A DNA stretch of 13,610 nt from DATMGU01 sp035555315. Its GTDB lineage: Bacteria; Pseudomonadota; Alphaproteobacteria; ATCC43930; CGMCC-115725. The notes beneath the pieces are model-generated. The model ran no database searches. It saw only the letters and a program-made list of their open reading frames with translations, and had not been told where the DNA came from. Location: the NCBI GenBank assembly GCA_035555315.1, contig DATMGU010000123.1:1-13610 (forward strand), written 5' to 3'. Position numbers and translations under genes: made by a program. Shown piece by piece: positions 12,692 through 13,610 of this stretch (its first letter is position 1; each line of letters begins with the position of its first letter).

Positions 12692-13610
12692 TGCCCGTCA
12701 CGGGGCGCGGTCCCGGACGGCCGAAGGCGCCCTTGGCCCCGCTGCCGCGTTACGCCGAGGCCTTCCTGGAAATGCTGGCGGCGGAGCGGGGGGCCGCCCC
12801 GCTGACCCTCGACGCCTATCGACGCGACCTCGCCGACATCGATGGGTTTCTCACCCATCGGGGAACGGGTCGGCCGCTCGCCGACGCCGGTGTCGACGAC
12901 ATCCGGGACTATCTGGCGCGGCTGCGGGCGACAGGGATGGCGCCGCGCACCTCGGCGCGTCGGCTTTCGGCGCTGCGCCAGTTCTATAAGTTCCTGCTGA
13001 GCGAAGGCTTCCGGGCCGATGATCCGACCGCGATGCTGGATGGCCCCCGGCTTGGCCGGCCGCTCCCCAAGATCCTGACCGCCGACGAGATGGTCCGGCT
13101 GATCGCCGAGGCGGCCCGCGTGCCGGAATCGGCGGCGGCCGCGCCGCCCGACCGCCTGCGGCTGCGGGCGATCGTCGAGCTGCTCTACGCCACCGGCCTG
13201 CGGGTGTCGGAACTGGTCGGCCTGCCGCTCGCCGCGGCGGCGCGGCCCGAGCGGTACCTGATCGTCCGCGGCAAAGGCGACAAGGAGCGGCTGGTGCCGA
13301 TGAGCGGGGCCGCGCGGGCCGCCCTCGACGCCTATCTGGCGGTTCGCCCGGCCTTCCTGCCGGCCGGCCGCAAGGCTGGGGGGAGTGGGGGGGGAGGGCG
13401 CTGGCTGTTCCCGTCGCGCGGCACGTCCGGGCATCTCACCCGCAACCGCTGCGGCCAATTGCTGAAGGACCTGGCGATTGCCGCCGGCATCGACCCCCAC
13501 AAGGTCTCGCCGCATGTGCTGCGCCATGCCTTCGCCAGCCATTTGCTGGATGGCGGCGCCGATCTGCGCAGCGTCCAGCAGATGCTGGGGCATGCCGATA
13601 TCGCCACGAC
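12691..13610 (+). CDS. xerD: Tyrosine site-specific recombinase XerD (3' end beyond window)
   Basis: There are 306 codons up to the window end without a stop. The N-terminal core-binding domain (about 18-110: RYAEAFLEMLAAERG ... SARRLSALRQFYKFLLSEG) is followed by the catalytic domain. Catalytic residues seen are Arg171 (ATGLRVSEL), Lys195 (RGKGDKERLVP), His275 and Arg278 (SPHVLRHAFASHLL) and His301 (QMLGHADI). The nucleophilic Tyr should lie about 10 residues past the window. XerD with XerC resolves chromosome dimers at dif, activated by FtsK. XerC and XerD cannot be separated with certainty by eye; position beside aroK favours XerD. The start is a GTG whose G is the last base of the preceding TAG stop (TAGTG), with GGCGGG upstream. 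An unusual Gly-rich loop (KAGGSGGGG, 228-236) precedes RWLFPS. Confidence 0.92.
   Translation, partial: MPVTGRGPGRPKAPLAPLPRYAEAFLEMLAAERGAAPLTLDAYRRDLADIDGFLTHRGTGRPLADAGVDDIRDYLARLRATGMAPRTSARRLSALRQFYKFLLSEGFRADDPTAMLDGPRLGRPLPKILTADEMVRLIAEAARVPESAAAAPPDRLRLRAIVELLYATGLRVSELVGLPLAAAARPERYLIVRGKGDKERLVPMSGAARAALDAYLAVRPAFLPAGRKAGGSGGGGRWLFPSRGTSGHLTRNRCGQLLKDLAIAAGIDPHKVSPHVLRHAFASHLLDGGADLRSVQQMLGHADIAT
13378..13398 (+). repeat. G-rich tract inside xerD (G6-N3-G8-A-G3)
   Basis: The runs are G6 at 13378-13383, G8 at 13387-13394 and G3 at 13396-13398. In the reading frame they encode the Gly-Gly-Ser-Gly-Gly-Gly-Gly loop before the RWLFPS strand of the catalytic domain. A one-base change in the G8 run would shift the frame before His275, Arg278 and His301. 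Confidence 0.85.

Noticed and set aside
12688..13593. 301-codon frame antisense to xerD
   Set aside because: The plus strand carries the complete pattern of recombinase catalytic residues, so the opposite frame is a shadow.

Overview
The window is GC-rich, densely coding bacterial chromosome. It most resembles an alphaproteobacterium, probably Rhodospirillales-like. The grounds are the divergent aroK-aroB / xerD neighbourhood, an Atm1-type half ABC transporter, and alphaproteobacterial-style patatin, COG4705 and GlsB-family proteins. No rRNA, tRNA, CRISPR array, transposase or prophage gene was seen. Taxonomy and family names rest on recognising protein motifs by eye, not on a search.

Region 1 (1-4678) is loosely packed and looks accessory. 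It holds the last 52 codons of an MFS transporter (+), then about 160 bp of stacked hairpins. Next come, on the minus strand, a small exported helical protein (323-736) and its upstream partner, a COG4705-type multi-pass membrane protein (792-1583). A stand-alone MeaB/ArgK-type GTPase gene (1741-2766, -) follows. A tiny GlsB/YeaQ-type membrane protein (2896-3150, +) then converges on a patatin-like lipid hydrolase (3205-4236, -). The region closes with an unrecognised 63-residue ORF (4402-4593, -).

Region 2 (4679-8628), read on the minus strand, has a two-CBS-domain protein, then a DHA1-type MFS exporter followed 5 bp later by an Atm1/ABCB7-type ABC exporter. The last two are almost certainly co-transcribed. 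Two related REP-like palindromes lie between the CBS gene and aroB.

Region 3 (8629-13610) is the housekeeping core. aroK and aroB (shikimate kinase and 3-dehydroquinate synthase) form a minus-strand operon whose junction is a four-copy start-codon repeat. Divergently, a compact plus-strand operon carries a 46-residue membrane peptide, a 638-residue exported Pro/Ala-rich protein that overlaps it by 20 nt, and xerD. The xerD start overlaps the preceding stop by 1 nt, and the gene runs off the window before its catalytic tyrosine.

The most unusual signals are: (i) a fourfold internal repeat in the COG4705 protein, with the exact spacing W-x9-G-x4-D in every copy; (ii) the aroK/aroB junction, where 18/17/18-nt repeats of an ATG-containing unit create a 12-codon mini-ORF that overlaps both the aroK stop and the aroB start; and (iii) the 46-aa peptide / 638-aa exported protein / xerD operon, with a long G-tract inside xerD.
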